The position numbers and the translations under genes are program-made. Under the pieces are notes generated by a model. The model saw nothing but the letters and a program-made list of their open reading frames with translations. It searched no databases and was not told the DNA's origin. This document shows, one piece after another, positions 1 through 7,213 of a stretch of 23,465 nt of DNA (its first letter is position 1; every line of letters begins with the position of its first letter). This stretch comes from G963676205 sp964342525 (lineage in GTDB: Bacteria > Campylobacterota > Campylobacteria > Campylobacterales > Arcobacteraceae). The stretch covers positions 1 through 23,465 of the forward strand of contig CAYFGQ010000057.1 of the NCBI GenBank assembly GCA_964342525.1. Direction: 5' to 3'.

Positions 1-166
1 AGGATTTTTTGTAGGTATATTTAAACAAAGTGGATTTAGAAATATAATGATGAAATTATCTGCTGTAGCTGTATTAGTTTTTGGAGTTTATACAGCATAT
101 AAAGGATATGAATATATTCAACACCCTGAAAAATGGGATAATATAGTAAATCATAAAACTCATTAG
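1..166 (+). CDS. C-terminal end of a TauE/SafE-like (UreH-type) membrane transporter, 5'-truncated
   Basis: An open frame enters from the left edge (first full codon at 2) and ends with TAG at 164-166, giving 54 visible residues. They begin GFFVGIFKQSGFRN, continue with one hydrophobic segment (LSAVAVLVFGVYTAY) and end in a polar tail with several histidines. In the sulfite-exporter TauE/SafE and cytochrome-maturation UreH-like families, the last helix often follows a 'SGFRNIMMKISA'-type loop, and that resemblance is the whole basis of the call. The substrate cannot be read from this fragment. Such genes in Campylobacterota often sit near cytochrome oxidase or copper genes, but nothing to the left is visible. 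The gene converges on the Sel1-repeat gene 60 bases away. Confidence 0.55.
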   Translation, partial: GFFVGIFKQSGFRNIMMKLSAVAVLVFGVYTAYKGYEYIQHPEKWDNIVNHKTH

Positions 167-171
167 TAAAT

Positions 172-195
172 TAGGTTATGCCGTAAGGCAACCTA
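172..195. terminator. Stem-loop between convergent genes, possible bidirectional terminator
   Basis: TAGGT (172-176) pairs with ACCTA (191-195), and TGCC (179-182) pairs with GGCA (187-190). The loop is GTAA, a GNRA-type tetraloop, and TA (177-178) bulges out. The structure lies between two convergent stop codons, where a shared terminator would be expected. The T tract is poor on both strands, so intrinsic termination is only plausible. Confidence 0.4.
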
Positions 196-226
196 CAACT
201 TACTCACTTACAACCTACTAACTAAT

Positions 227-910
227 TCATTCACACGGTTTCACATAAAAATTAAATTTAAAACTTGTATCATTAGGATACTTATATAGCTTATGTTTAT
301 TCCAAACAGCTTTACATATATGATTACCATTTTCATAGCCTTTTTTAGCAAATACATGGGCTCTACCAAAGTTTTTCCAAACCCCTTTGCCATTTACATA
401 CATAAAGGCTAAATTACACTCAGCATCTTCATAACATTGTTTAGATGATGCTTCATACCATTTTACTGCTTCCACATAATCTTTTTTCATTCCACCATAT
501 CCATGGGTTAAAAACATACCTACTTTATTTTGTGCTGGTGCATATCCTATTTGTGCTAGTTCTAAAAATAGTTTAAATGCTTTTTTAAAGTTATGGTACT
601 CTTTTGATCTTTTTGAAGCGTAGATTATAGCTAGATTGTATTTTGCTTTTTTATTTTCTAGTATAGAGGCTTTATTTAAAAACTCTATTGCTTTTTTTGT
701 AGATTGTTTTAGATGTTTGCCTTGATAGTATAATTTTCCAAGATAAAGTAGGGCTTTATCATCCCTTTTATTTGCAGCTTTAAAATAGTTATCCAAAGCG
801 TTTTTTATATCACCTTTTTTTTCATATTCCTGAGCTAAAATTCTATAGGGTTTATCTGCACTAAAAAGTGATGAAAAAACAAAGATTGTTATTAAGAATA
901 TTTTAATCAT
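227..910 (-). CDS. Secreted Sel1-repeat (SLR) protein
   Basis: This 227-residue protein starts with a signal peptide (MIKIFLITIFVFSSLFSA, cleavage expected near residue 18). The rest is a tandem array of about four Sel1-like helical repeats. They can be followed as A..YLGKLYYQGK (about 51-86), A.YNLAIIYASK (87-122), AQNKVGMFLTHGYGG (123-158) and AECNLAFMYVNGKGV (162-197). Sel1 repeats form alpha-alpha superhelices that bind other proteins. Secreted members with cysteine pairs are known as Hcp proteins in Helicobacter. Here Cys159 and Cys165 could form a local disulfide, and Cys199 and Cys226 another. A periplasmic or secreted location is inferred from the signal peptide. The start is supported by a GAAAGG motif just upstream. 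The gene lies 289 bases downstream of uvrC on the same strand, and its partner and function cannot be told from the sequence. Confidence 0.85.
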   Translation of the reverse strand: MIKIFLITIFVFSSLFSADKPYRILAQEYEKKGDIKNALDNYFKAANKRDDKALLYLGKLYYQGKHLKQSTKKAIEFLNKASILENKKAKYNLAIIYASKRSKEYHNFKKAFKLFLELAQIGYAPAQNKVGMFLTHGYGGMKKDYVEAVKWYEASSKQCYEDAECNLAFMYVNGKGVWKNFGRAHVFAKKGYENGNHICKAVWNKHKLYKYPNDTSFKFNFYVKPCE

Positions 911-925
911 TTAAAACCTTTCAAG

Positions 926-1194
926 TTGTTCACATAATGTTTTGTTTTTAAATTCAAATCCCTATAAAATAGATATTTGTGAAAAAGATTATATGTGAAA
1001 AATAATAAAAGAAGCTTTAACTTTGTTTAAAATATTTTAAAGTTAAATGGTGCTTAAATCCCTTAATTTAGGGCTTTTGGCTATGTTTGGATTTATTGAA
1101 TTTTAAGCTTTCATGTGTATTCAATAGATGTGAAAAACTTTTATTCCCTTAGATGTGACTTAATATGAAACATACGTGAAAAGAATGTGAATAA
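926..1194. promoter_or_regulatory. Cluster of DnaA-box-like sites in the uvrC-Sel1 gap
   Basis: This gap between two minus-strand genes holds no convincing gene. On the minus strand TTTTTCACA occurs three times (978-986, 994-1002, 1129-1137) and TTATTCACA once (1186-1194). All four match the classical DnaA-box consensus TTWTNCACA and contain the TTCAC core proposed for epsilonproteobacterial DnaA boxes. Weaker sites are CTTTTCACG on the minus strand (1175-1183) and TTGTTCACA on the plus strand (926-934). The gap also has a perfect 16-base palindrome, TTTAAAATATTTTAAA (1026-1041), and the inverted repeat TTTAACTTT/AAAGTTAAA (1016-1024/1039-1047). No dnaA, dnaN or ruvC gene is in the window, so a DnaA-titrating, DnaA-reactivating or transcription-control site is more likely than the origin itself. 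The region also contains whatever promoter drives the Sel1 gene. Confidence 0.45.
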
Positions 1195-1199
1195 GTTGA

Positions 1200-3014
1200 C
1201 TAACTCTCCAAAAAGTGGTCTTTTATGAGCTGTGAATCCTTTTCATTTAATACATTTTTTAACTCATCCAAAGAGGCACTTGAAATGGTCTCAAAAGTAC
1301 CAAAATAGTTAAGCAGTTTTTTTACCTTTGCTTCACCAATTCCTTTGATCTGAAGTAGGGATATTTTTTTGTCATCTTTACGTTTTTGTTTTTGATGAAA
1401 GGTGATGGCAAATCTATGGGCTTCATCTCTTAATCTTTGAACAAATTGTAGTCTTTTATCTGAGGTGATAAGTTTATACTCTTTATCCATTGTATGGATA
1501 ATATCTTTTGCTTTCCCTTTTGCACGGTGAGCCTTCGCATCAATTTTCTCTTTTGCTATGGCAATAAGTTCTATATTTACTCCAACAGATTCTAATATAT
1601 CATGGGCTAAAGTAAGTAAAGTTTTTCCTCCATCTATCACCCATACATCTGGAGCAGGGTTTTTATTAAAGCTATCAACTCTTTTCATAAGCATCTCTCT
1701 CATTTGCCCATATTCATCTTTTGCTTCAAGGTTATAGTGTCTATAATCCTCTTTTGAAAATTTCTCATCCCAAACTACCATAGCACCTACGGTAGCTTGT
1801 CCCATCATATGGGAGTTATCAAATACTTCAAATCTAGTAGGAGTAGTATCAAATTCAAATAGCTCTTTTATTTCGCCGTAGATTTGGTTTTTATTTAAAG
1901 AATCTATTCTAAGTAATTCATCACAATTATTTAGTGCCACATTTATAAGATCTTTTTTCTTTCCTATTTTGGGAATATTTATGGATATCTTTTTATTAAA
2001 CTTTTCAAAAATAAAATTATCTATATCTTCCATCTCTTCAATTGGTTCAGCTATTAAGATCTCCTTTGGGATAATTGGAAGCTCTTGATTGTAGTAATTA
2101 ATAATAGCTCTTTTATATGCTTCATCTTTATCAAAGTATTCATTTACCTTTAAAAAGTCATTTGAACTTGATGCTAGTTTACCATCTCTAATAAACATTT
2201 TAACTATTACAGCTCTATCTTTTCCTACTTTTAATACAAATAGATCGATATTGTCATTGTTTGTAAGATCGATTGTAGATGTGATTTGCGATTTTTTAAT
2301 GGTAGATATTCTATCTCTTATCACCATAGCCTCTTCAAATCTAAATTCAGAACTTAGTTTTTCCATTTTTTGATTTAGTTTGCTAAGAATTTTTGATTTA
2401 CTATATACATAAGATAGGGCTTCATCCACAAGAAGTTTATAGTCTTCTTTAGATATTTTTCCTTCACATGGTGCTTTACACTTTTCTATTTGATAAAATA
2501 AACAGGCTTCATTTCCTTTTATACAAGATTTCTTTTGTACTAAAGGTACGATCTCATAAATACTATCTACAATATCCCTAGCTCCACTTGAATATGGACC
2601 AAAATATTTTATATCTTTACTTTTTAAAATCTTTCTTGTGATATCTATTCTTGGGAAATCTTCTTGGAAGTCAATATAGATATAAGGATAGGTTTTATCA
2701 TCTCTAAGTAGGATATTGTATTTAGGTTTTAATTGTTTGATCAGAGAGTTTTCAAGTATAAGTGCATCGTTTTCATTTTCAACTACAATATACTCTAAAG
2801 TAACCACTTCACAGATCATTTTATAAATTCTTGGACCGAGTTTGTCTGCTGGGGCTAGAGTAGGAGTAAATTTGAAGTAGCTTTTTACTCTATTTTTTAG
2901 GGATTTTGCTTTTCCAATATATAGCAGATGTCCATCTTTATCAAAGTATTGGTACACACCACTTTTATTTGGAAGCTCTTTTAGTTTATTAATTAGGTTG
3001 TCTAGTTCATTCAT
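1200..3014 (-). CDS. uvrC: UvrABC excinuclease subunit C
   Basis: UvrC makes both incisions around a DNA lesion after UvrA and UvrB have found it (nucleotide excision repair, cytoplasm). At 604 residues it has the usual family length. In order it shows the GIY-YIG nuclease domain (SGVYQYF near 18-24, LLYIGKAKSL near 30-39) for the 3' cut; the cysteine-bearing segment SCIKGNEACLFYQIEKCKAPC; a UVR helical hairpin (about 217-237, EFRFEEAMVIRDRI) that contacts UvrB; the RNase H-like endonuclease core with FDNSH and VIDGGK for the 5' cut; and C-terminal helix-hairpin-helix motifs (LLQIKGIGEAKVKKLL). The ATG at 3012-3014 faces the divergent 6S-like RNA gene across a gap of about 100 bases. No strong terminator follows the stop codon. 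Confidence 0.97.
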   Translation of the reverse strand: MNELDNLINKLKELPNKSGVYQYFDKDGHLLYIGKAKSLKNRVKSYFKFTPTLAPADKLGPRIYKMICEVVTLEYIVVENENDALILENSLIKQLKPKYNILLRDDKTYPYIYIDFQEDFPRIDITRKILKSKDIKYFGPYSSGARDIVDSIYEIVPLVQKKSCIKGNEACLFYQIEKCKAPCEGKISKEDYKLLVDEALSYVYSKSKILSKLNQKMEKLSSEFRFEEAMVIRDRISTIKKSQITSTIDLTNNDNIDLFVLKVGKDRAVIVKMFIRDGKLASSSNDFLKVNEYFDKDEAYKRAIINYYNQELPIIPKEILIAEPIEEMEDIDNFIFEKFNKKISINIPKIGKKKDLINVALNNCDELLRIDSLNKNQIYGEIKELFEFDTTPTRFEVFDNSHMMGQATVGAMVVWDEKFSKEDYRHYNLEAKDEYGQMREMLMKRVDSFNKNPAPDVWVIDGGKTLLTLAHDILESVGVNIELIAIAKEKIDAKAHRAKGKAKDIIHTMDKEYKLITSDKRLQFVQRLRDEAHRFAITFHQKQKRKDDKKISLLQIKGIGEAKVKKLLNYFGTFETISSASLDELKNVLNEKDSQLIKDHFLES

Positions 3015-3102
3015 TGGTGGAATTGTATATCAAATCAAATAAAAAATAGCTATGTAAATAATGCAAGTAGTTTTTTTGAGTTGGTATTAAAGTAAATTTT
3101 GT

Positions 3103-3108
3103 TAAAAT
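3103..3108 (+). promoter_or_regulatory. Putative -10 element of the 6S-like RNA
   Basis: TAAAAT lies about 6 bases upstream of the first paired base of the RNA (3114) and would give a start near 3114-3116. T-rich tracts lie further upstream, as in many epsilonproteobacterial sigma-70 promoters, which lack a clear -35. The uvrC promoter must share this short divergent gap. Confidence 0.5.
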
Positions 3109-3113
3109 TAGAT

Positions 3114-3290
3114 TATCTGAGCAGTACGGGATTTCCATGTATTTGAGGGTCCGATACTGTTTTATTGTGAGCGGAATTGGCGGCAAGGTGTGCAACACTA
3201 CATTTGATAGAGTTCCTGATTTGCTACTTAGCTCTACAGTCGTTGGCTTTTAGGGCCGTTTGATGGTTAACGGCTGCTCGGATGTTAATA
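3114..3290 (+). ncRNA. ssrS: Structured small RNA, probable 6S RNA
   Basis: This stretch has higher GC than its surroundings, has no credible ORF and ends at a strong terminator. Its ends pair: 3114-3125 with 3273-3284 (12 pairs including G-U wobbles). The middle forms a long irregular hairpin: 3165-3172 with 3231-3239 (one bulge), 3173-3178 with 3211-3216, and a tip at 3187-3191/3195-3199. This leaves two unpaired strands (about 3126-3164 and 3240-3272), i.e. a closing stem, a large central bubble and an apical stem. That is the hallmark of 6S RNA, which imitates an open promoter and sequesters sigma-70 RNA polymerase. As I recall, 6S RNA of epsilonproteobacteria lies upstream of purD, as here. 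I did not recognise it from primary sequence, so identification rests on fold, size (about 175 nt) and location. Confidence 0.7.
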
Positions 3291-3295
3291 CTTAA

Positions 3296-3347
3296 AAGGG
3301 TATATCTAAAGTTAATTTTTTAATTATTAGATATACCCTTATTTTAT
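3296..3347 (+). terminator. Intrinsic terminator after the 6S-like RNA, ahead of purD
   Basis: A perfect 14-base-pair stem joins AAGGGTATATCTAA (3296-3309) to TTAGATATACCCTT (3327-3340). The 17-base loop can itself pair weakly, and ATTTTAT follows. It would end the small RNA. Any read-through would feed the purD operon, so it could also act as an attenuator. Confidence 0.85.
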
Positions 3348-3379
3348 ATATAGCGAATTTAAACAAGGGAAAATAAAAT

Positions 3380-4648
3380 ATGAAAATACTTATCTTAGGA
3401 AGTGGTGGAAGAGAATACTCAATAGGTTTAGCAATTTCAAAAGAGGAACAACACGAACTATTTTTTATGCCAGGTAATGGAGCAACAGATCAAATAGGTA
3501 CAAATATCAATATCAAAGATTATAATGAATTAGCATCATGGGCTAAAGATAACTCTATTGAGCTTACAATTGTTGGGCCAGAACAGCCACTTGTTGATGG
3601 AGTTGTAGATATTTTCAAAGAAGAGGGTCTTACTATTTTTGGGCCAAGCAAAGCTGCTGCACAATTAGAGGGATCAAAGGTATATATGAAAAATATACTT
3701 AAAAAGTATAATATCCCAACTGCTGCATTTATTGAAACATCAGATAAACAAGAAGCACACGATTTTATTGATGCTATGAGTAAAACTCCTATTGTTGTAA
3801 AAGCTGATGGTTTATGTGCTGGTAAGGGTGTAATTATTGCTCAGTCTCAGGATGAAGCTAAGGAAGCTGTAAATGGTATGCTAAGTGGAGAAAGTTTTGG
3901 TGATGCTGGTGCTAAAGTTGTAGTAGAAGAGTACCTTGATGGTTATGAGCTTTCTATCTTCGCTATTTGTGATGGAGATAACTACAAAGTATTACCAGCT
4001 GCACAAGATCACAAAAGAGTAGGTGATGGTGATACTGGACCAAACACTGGTGGTATGGGTGCATATGCTCCAACTCCACTTGTAAATGATGATATCTATC
4101 AAAAAGTTGAAGATAGAGTTATCAAACCAACACTAGAGGGTATGAAAAAAGAGGGTGCTCCATTTGAAGGTGTACTTTTCATCGGTGTAATGGTTGTAGA
4201 TGGTGAGCCAATTATCCTAGAGTATAATGTAAGATTTGGTGATCCTGAGTGTGAAATCTTAATGCCTCTACTTGAGACTCCTGTAAGTGATCTTTTTTAC
4301 AAAGGTGCAACTAAACAACTTGATAAACTTGATATTAAAATCAAAGATGAATACGGTGTAGCAGTTGTTATGGCAAGTGCAAACTACCCATACTCTAGCA
4401 GTGAGCCTGCTGAAATTATTGTGGATGAGATTATTGATGAAGATTTAGCTGCAAATTCACATATTTCATATGCGGGTGTTTCTAAAGAAGATGGAAAACT
4501 TTTTGCAACAGGTGGAAGAGTATTATTATGTGTAGGTTTTGGTGATAGTATTAAACTTGCTCGCGATAGAGCTTATGCACTTTGTGGTCAAGTTCATTTT
4601 GCTGGTAAGAAGTGTAGAACAGACATTGCTTATCAGGCATTAAAATAA
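3380..4648 (+). CDS. purD: Phosphoribosylamine-glycine ligase (GAR synthetase)
   Basis: PurD joins 5-phosphoribosylamine and glycine with ATP to give GAR, the second step of de novo purine synthesis. The 422-residue length is typical. The N-terminal domain opens with MKILILGSGGREYS (GARS_N). The ATP-grasp core contains VVKADGLCAGKGV and the family signature around QDHKRVGDGDTGPNTGGMGA (about residues 217-236), followed by the metal-binding LEYNVRFGDPE. The C-terminal domain ends after the FATGGRVL region. The ATG is preceded by AAGGGA at 3366-3371. It is the first gene of a five-gene operon: its TAA overlaps the next gene's ATG by one base (TAATG at 4648). It starts about 33 bases after the terminator of the 6S-like RNA. 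A TATATA at 3346-3351 could be its own -10, or transcription may come by read-through. Confidence 0.97.
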   Translation: MKILILGSGGREYSIGLAISKEEQHELFFMPGNGATDQIGTNINIKDYNELASWAKDNSIELTIVGPEQPLVDGVVDIFKEEGLTIFGPSKAAAQLEGSKVYMKNILKKYNIPTAAFIETSDKQEAHDFIDAMSKTPIVVKADGLCAGKGVIIAQSQDEAKEAVNGMLSGESFGDAGAKVVVEEYLDGYELSIFAICDGDNYKVLPAAQDHKRVGDGDTGPNTGGMGAYAPTPLVNDDIYQKVEDRVIKPTLEGMKKEGAPFEGVLFIGVMVVDGEPIILEYNVRFGDPECEILMPLLETPVSDLFYKGATKQLDKLDIKIKDEYGVAVVMASANYPYSSSEPAEIIVDEIIDEDLAANSHISYAGVSKEDGKLFATGGRVLLCVGFGDSIKLARDRAYALCGQVHFAGKKCRTDIAYQALK

Positions 4649-5097
4649 TGGATAATAAGGATAATCAAATCGATATAGATAATTTAGAACTTGCCTCTAT
4701 GAGGTCAAGGATCAAATCTTTTATTGTAGATGATTTATTAATTACTTTGCTTGTTGTTGTTATGTTTTGGGATAATGTGGTAGCAGCAAGTGGAGATATG
4801 GTACAAATAATGATGATAATAAATCATGCAGTTTGGGAAGTTATGCTTATAAAATTTGTATATCAAACTTTCTTTATTTGGTATTATGGGGCAACACTTG
4901 GTAAGATTTTTGCAAAAATCAGAGTGATTGATTATGATAATTATGGAAGAGTTTCTTTTTTAAATGCAATGGTAAGAAGTGGAAGTAGAATATTAAGTGA
5001 AATATTTTTCTATATTGGATTTATAGTTGCAAACTTTAATGATGCAAGACAAACTTTCCATGATAAGTTTGCAAGAACATTGGTGGTAAATGCTTAA
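4648..5097 (+). CDS. RDD-family small membrane protein
   Basis: This 149-residue inner-membrane protein of unknown function carries the RDD signature: Arg19/Arg21 ahead of the first hydrophobic helix and Asp28-Asp29 within it (RIKSFIVDDLLITLLVV). Further family features are GATLGKIFAKIRVID (81-95) after the second helix and HDKFARTLVV at the C terminus. Three hydrophobic segments can be seen (about 24-40, 52-80, 116-130). RDD proteins are common next to envelope genes, and some have been linked to cation transport, but nothing here identifies a substrate. The gene overlaps purD by 1 base and lptD by 8 bases, so its translation is probably coupled to both. The position just before lptD hints at an envelope-related role, which is inference. 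Confidence 0.88.
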   Translation: MDNKDNQIDIDNLELASMRSRIKSFIVDDLLITLLVVVMFWDNVVAASGDMVQIMMIINHAVWEVMLIKFVYQTFFIWYYGATLGKIFAKIRVIDYDNYGRVSFLNAMVRSGSRILSEIFFYIGFIVANFNDARQTFHDKFARTLVVNA

Positions 5098-7213
5098 AAA
5101 ATTAGTTTTTTTAATTCTTATATTCTCTATTATACTTTTTGCAAAAGATATAAAAAGTGTGCAAAGTGATAAATTTCAATTAGTTGCAAAGTCTGTAGAA
5201 AATGAGTCAGATAAAATGCATGCAAAAGGCCATATACTTTTAACTACTCCAAAATATTATATTATGGCTGATGAATTGATCTATTTTAAAGATAAACAAG
5301 TAGCTGAAGTTTTTGGGAATGTTGTAGTTATTCAAAATGGTGTATCCCAAGTAGTTAGTGAATATGCATATTTAGATTTTAAAAATGAAGAAAATATAAT
5401 AAATCCTATATTTATGATGGATTTAAAAAATAACCTATGGATAAATTCAAAAAAAATTGATTCAACTTCAAGTGAATATAATTTTTTAACTTCAACAATC
5501 TCTTCTTGTGATTGTATTGATCCCGCGTGGAGTATGAGAGTTTCTAGTGCTTCAAAGGACAATGAAAACCAATGGATGCACTTATTTAATATGAGACTTT
5601 ATGTGGGATCTGTGCCTATCTTTTATCTTCCATATTTTGGTTATCCAACTGACAATACAAGAAGAAGTGGACTTTTAAGACCTACTATAGGTTATTCAGG
5701 AGATGAAGGTTTTTTATATGCTCAACCGATATATTTAGCACCAGCTGACAATTGGGATTTAGAATTTGTTCCTCAAAATAGGGTAAAAAGAGGGGCAGGA
5801 GTATATTCAACTTTCAGATATGCAGATTCTAGATATTCAACTTTTCTTTTTAAAACAGGTATTTTTAAAGAAAAAGCTGAATACCAAAACAGATTTAATC
5901 TAAAAAATGATAAACATTATGGATTTAACATTAAATATGATAGATCAAATATTTTTGAAAATGATTATACTAATGATGAATTATCAATCTGGGTAGATTG
6001 GATGAATGATATTGATTATAGAAATTTAGATAGTGATAATATATCAGCAATAGGGGATAGTACATCTTATGGTTCAAGTAGAGAATCTTATATAAACTAC
6101 TATTATGATATGGCTAAATGGTATAATGGAGTATATTTTAAATATTATCTAAATACTTCTATAGATGATAATGATGTTACTTTACAACAACTTCCACAAT
6201 ATCAATCCCACATTTATACTGATTCATTTATTTTTGATAAATTAACCTATTCATCTGATCTACTATACACAAACTATTTTAGGGAAAATGGGATAACTGC
6301 AAATAAAACAGATTTCAATATCCCTTTATCTTATGAATTTTCATTGTTTGATGATTATCTATTTTTAAAATTAAAAGAGGATTTAACCCTATCAAATATA
6401 AAATATGGATTGGAAGATACTCAAAGGTATAAAGATGTAAATTATATTAGATCAAATCATCAGATTTCTTTGTCTACGGATTTAATCAAGGCTTATAAAG
6501 ATACAGCACATTCTATTAATTTTGGTATAGATTATGTAGTACCAGAAACATATGAAAGAAGTGGTGATATTTATGGTGTAAATAGTACAGATACTAACCT
6601 ATCGTCTTTTGCTTTTACAGAATCAGCAAAAAGTTTATCTCTAAGTGCTAAACAATATTTTTATGATATTAAAACAAAAGGACTCTTAGTATCAGATTTT
6701 TTAACTCAATCTTATGAGTATAAAAATGATAAGTATATTGCTACAAATTTAGAAAATCATTTAACTATTAATTATAGTTTAGGTACTATATCAAATAGGG
6801 TGATTTATAATCAAGAGGATAATGAATTTATTTTAAGTTCTTCTTCTTTTTCTCTTGCAAAAAATGGTACGAGTCTAAAAACAACCCATTATAATACTAA
6901 ATCGACACAAAATACAAGTTATGGTAATAGTGAAAGTATGACTTTAGAAGCATCTTTACAAGCAAATAAAAGGATTACTTTATCATATAAAAATAGTTAT
7001 GATTTACGAAGTGATGAAAGTAGTAAAGAAACTTATTCTTTAACATATAATGAAAAATGTTGGAGTGTAAATTTAAGACTTGAAGATAGTTTAGTAACTT
7101 CATCTTCAACGACATCTTCTGCTGTGAGACAAAATATTTTATATGTAAACTTTGAGCTTAAACCTTTAGGTGGTTATGAATTTAAGCGTAAATTTGATGA
7201 AAGAACTGATTAA
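5090..7213 (+). CDS. lptD: LPS-assembly outer-membrane protein LptD
   Basis: LptD is the outer-membrane beta-barrel that, with lipoprotein LptE, inserts lipopolysaccharide into the outer leaflet. The 707-residue protein has a signal peptide (MLKKLVFLILIFSIILFAKD). A periplasmic OstA/LptA-like beta-jellyroll follows (about 28-125, GHILLTTPKYYIMADELIYF, VFGNVVVIQNG). The rest is a long aromatic-rich barrel domain beginning near WMHLFNMRLYVGSVPIFYLP. Cysteines are few: C140 and C142 (CDC) at the domain junction and C657 in NEKCWSVNL near the C terminus. This matches the family pattern of disulfides between the periplasmic domain and the barrel, although E. coli has a CC pair at the C-terminal site. 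The protein is shorter than the E. coli one. It overlaps the RDD gene by 8 bases and the phosphoribosyltransferase by 1 base. Confidence 0.93.
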   Translation: MLKKLVFLILIFSIILFAKDIKSVQSDKFQLVAKSVENESDKMHAKGHILLTTPKYYIMADELIYFKDKQVAEVFGNVVVIQNGVSQVVSEYAYLDFKNEENIINPIFMMDLKNNLWINSKKIDSTSSEYNFLTSTISSCDCIDPAWSMRVSSASKDNENQWMHLFNMRLYVGSVPIFYLPYFGYPTDNTRRSGLLRPTIGYSGDEGFLYAQPIYLAPADNWDLEFVPQNRVKRGAGVYSTFRYADSRYSTFLFKTGIFKEKAEYQNRFNLKNDKHYGFNIKYDRSNIFENDYTNDELSIWVDWMNDIDYRNLDSDNISAIGDSTSYGSSRESYINYYYDMAKWYNGVYFKYYLNTSIDDNDVTLQQLPQYQSHIYTDSFIFDKLTYSSDLLYTNYFRENGITANKTDFNIPLSYEFSLFDDYLFLKLKEDLTLSNIKYGLEDTQRYKDVNYIRSNHQISLSTDLIKAYKDTAHSINFGIDYVVPETYERSGDIYGVNSTDTNLSSFAFTESAKSLSLSAKQYFYDIKTKGLLVSDFLTQSYEYKNDKYIATNLENHLTINYSLGTISNRVIYNQEDNEFILSSSSFSLAKNGTSLKTTHYNTKSTQNTSYGNSESMTLEASLQANKRITLSYKNSYDLRSDESSKETYSLTYNEKCWSVNLRLEDSLVTSSSTTSSAVRQNILYVNFELKPLGGYEFKRKFDERTD

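Noticed and set aside
978..1190. Repeated TGTGA motifs as possible CRP-type half-sites
   Set aside because: No TGTGA is paired with TCACA at the six-base spacing of a CRP site. The repeats extend as TGTGAAAAA, which fits DnaA boxes better, and classical CRP control is not expected in this phylum.
3007..3198. 63-codon minus-strand ORF upstream of uvrC
   Set aside because: It lies mostly antisense to the structured 6S-like RNA and overlaps the uvrC start region. It has no recognisable motif and its composition reflects the RNA stems.
3175..3200. Possible sigma-54 promoter (TTGGC...TGTGC) in the 6S-like region
   Set aside because: Spacing between the GG and GC elements is not the required 10 bases, and the bases are explained by the RNA apical stem.
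3237..3280. SRP RNA, tmRNA or RNase P RNA as the identity of the small RNA
   Set aside because: The conserved SRP loop sequences are not present, it is too short for tmRNA or RNase P, and no tRNA-like ends are visible. The closing stem and bubble fit 6S best.
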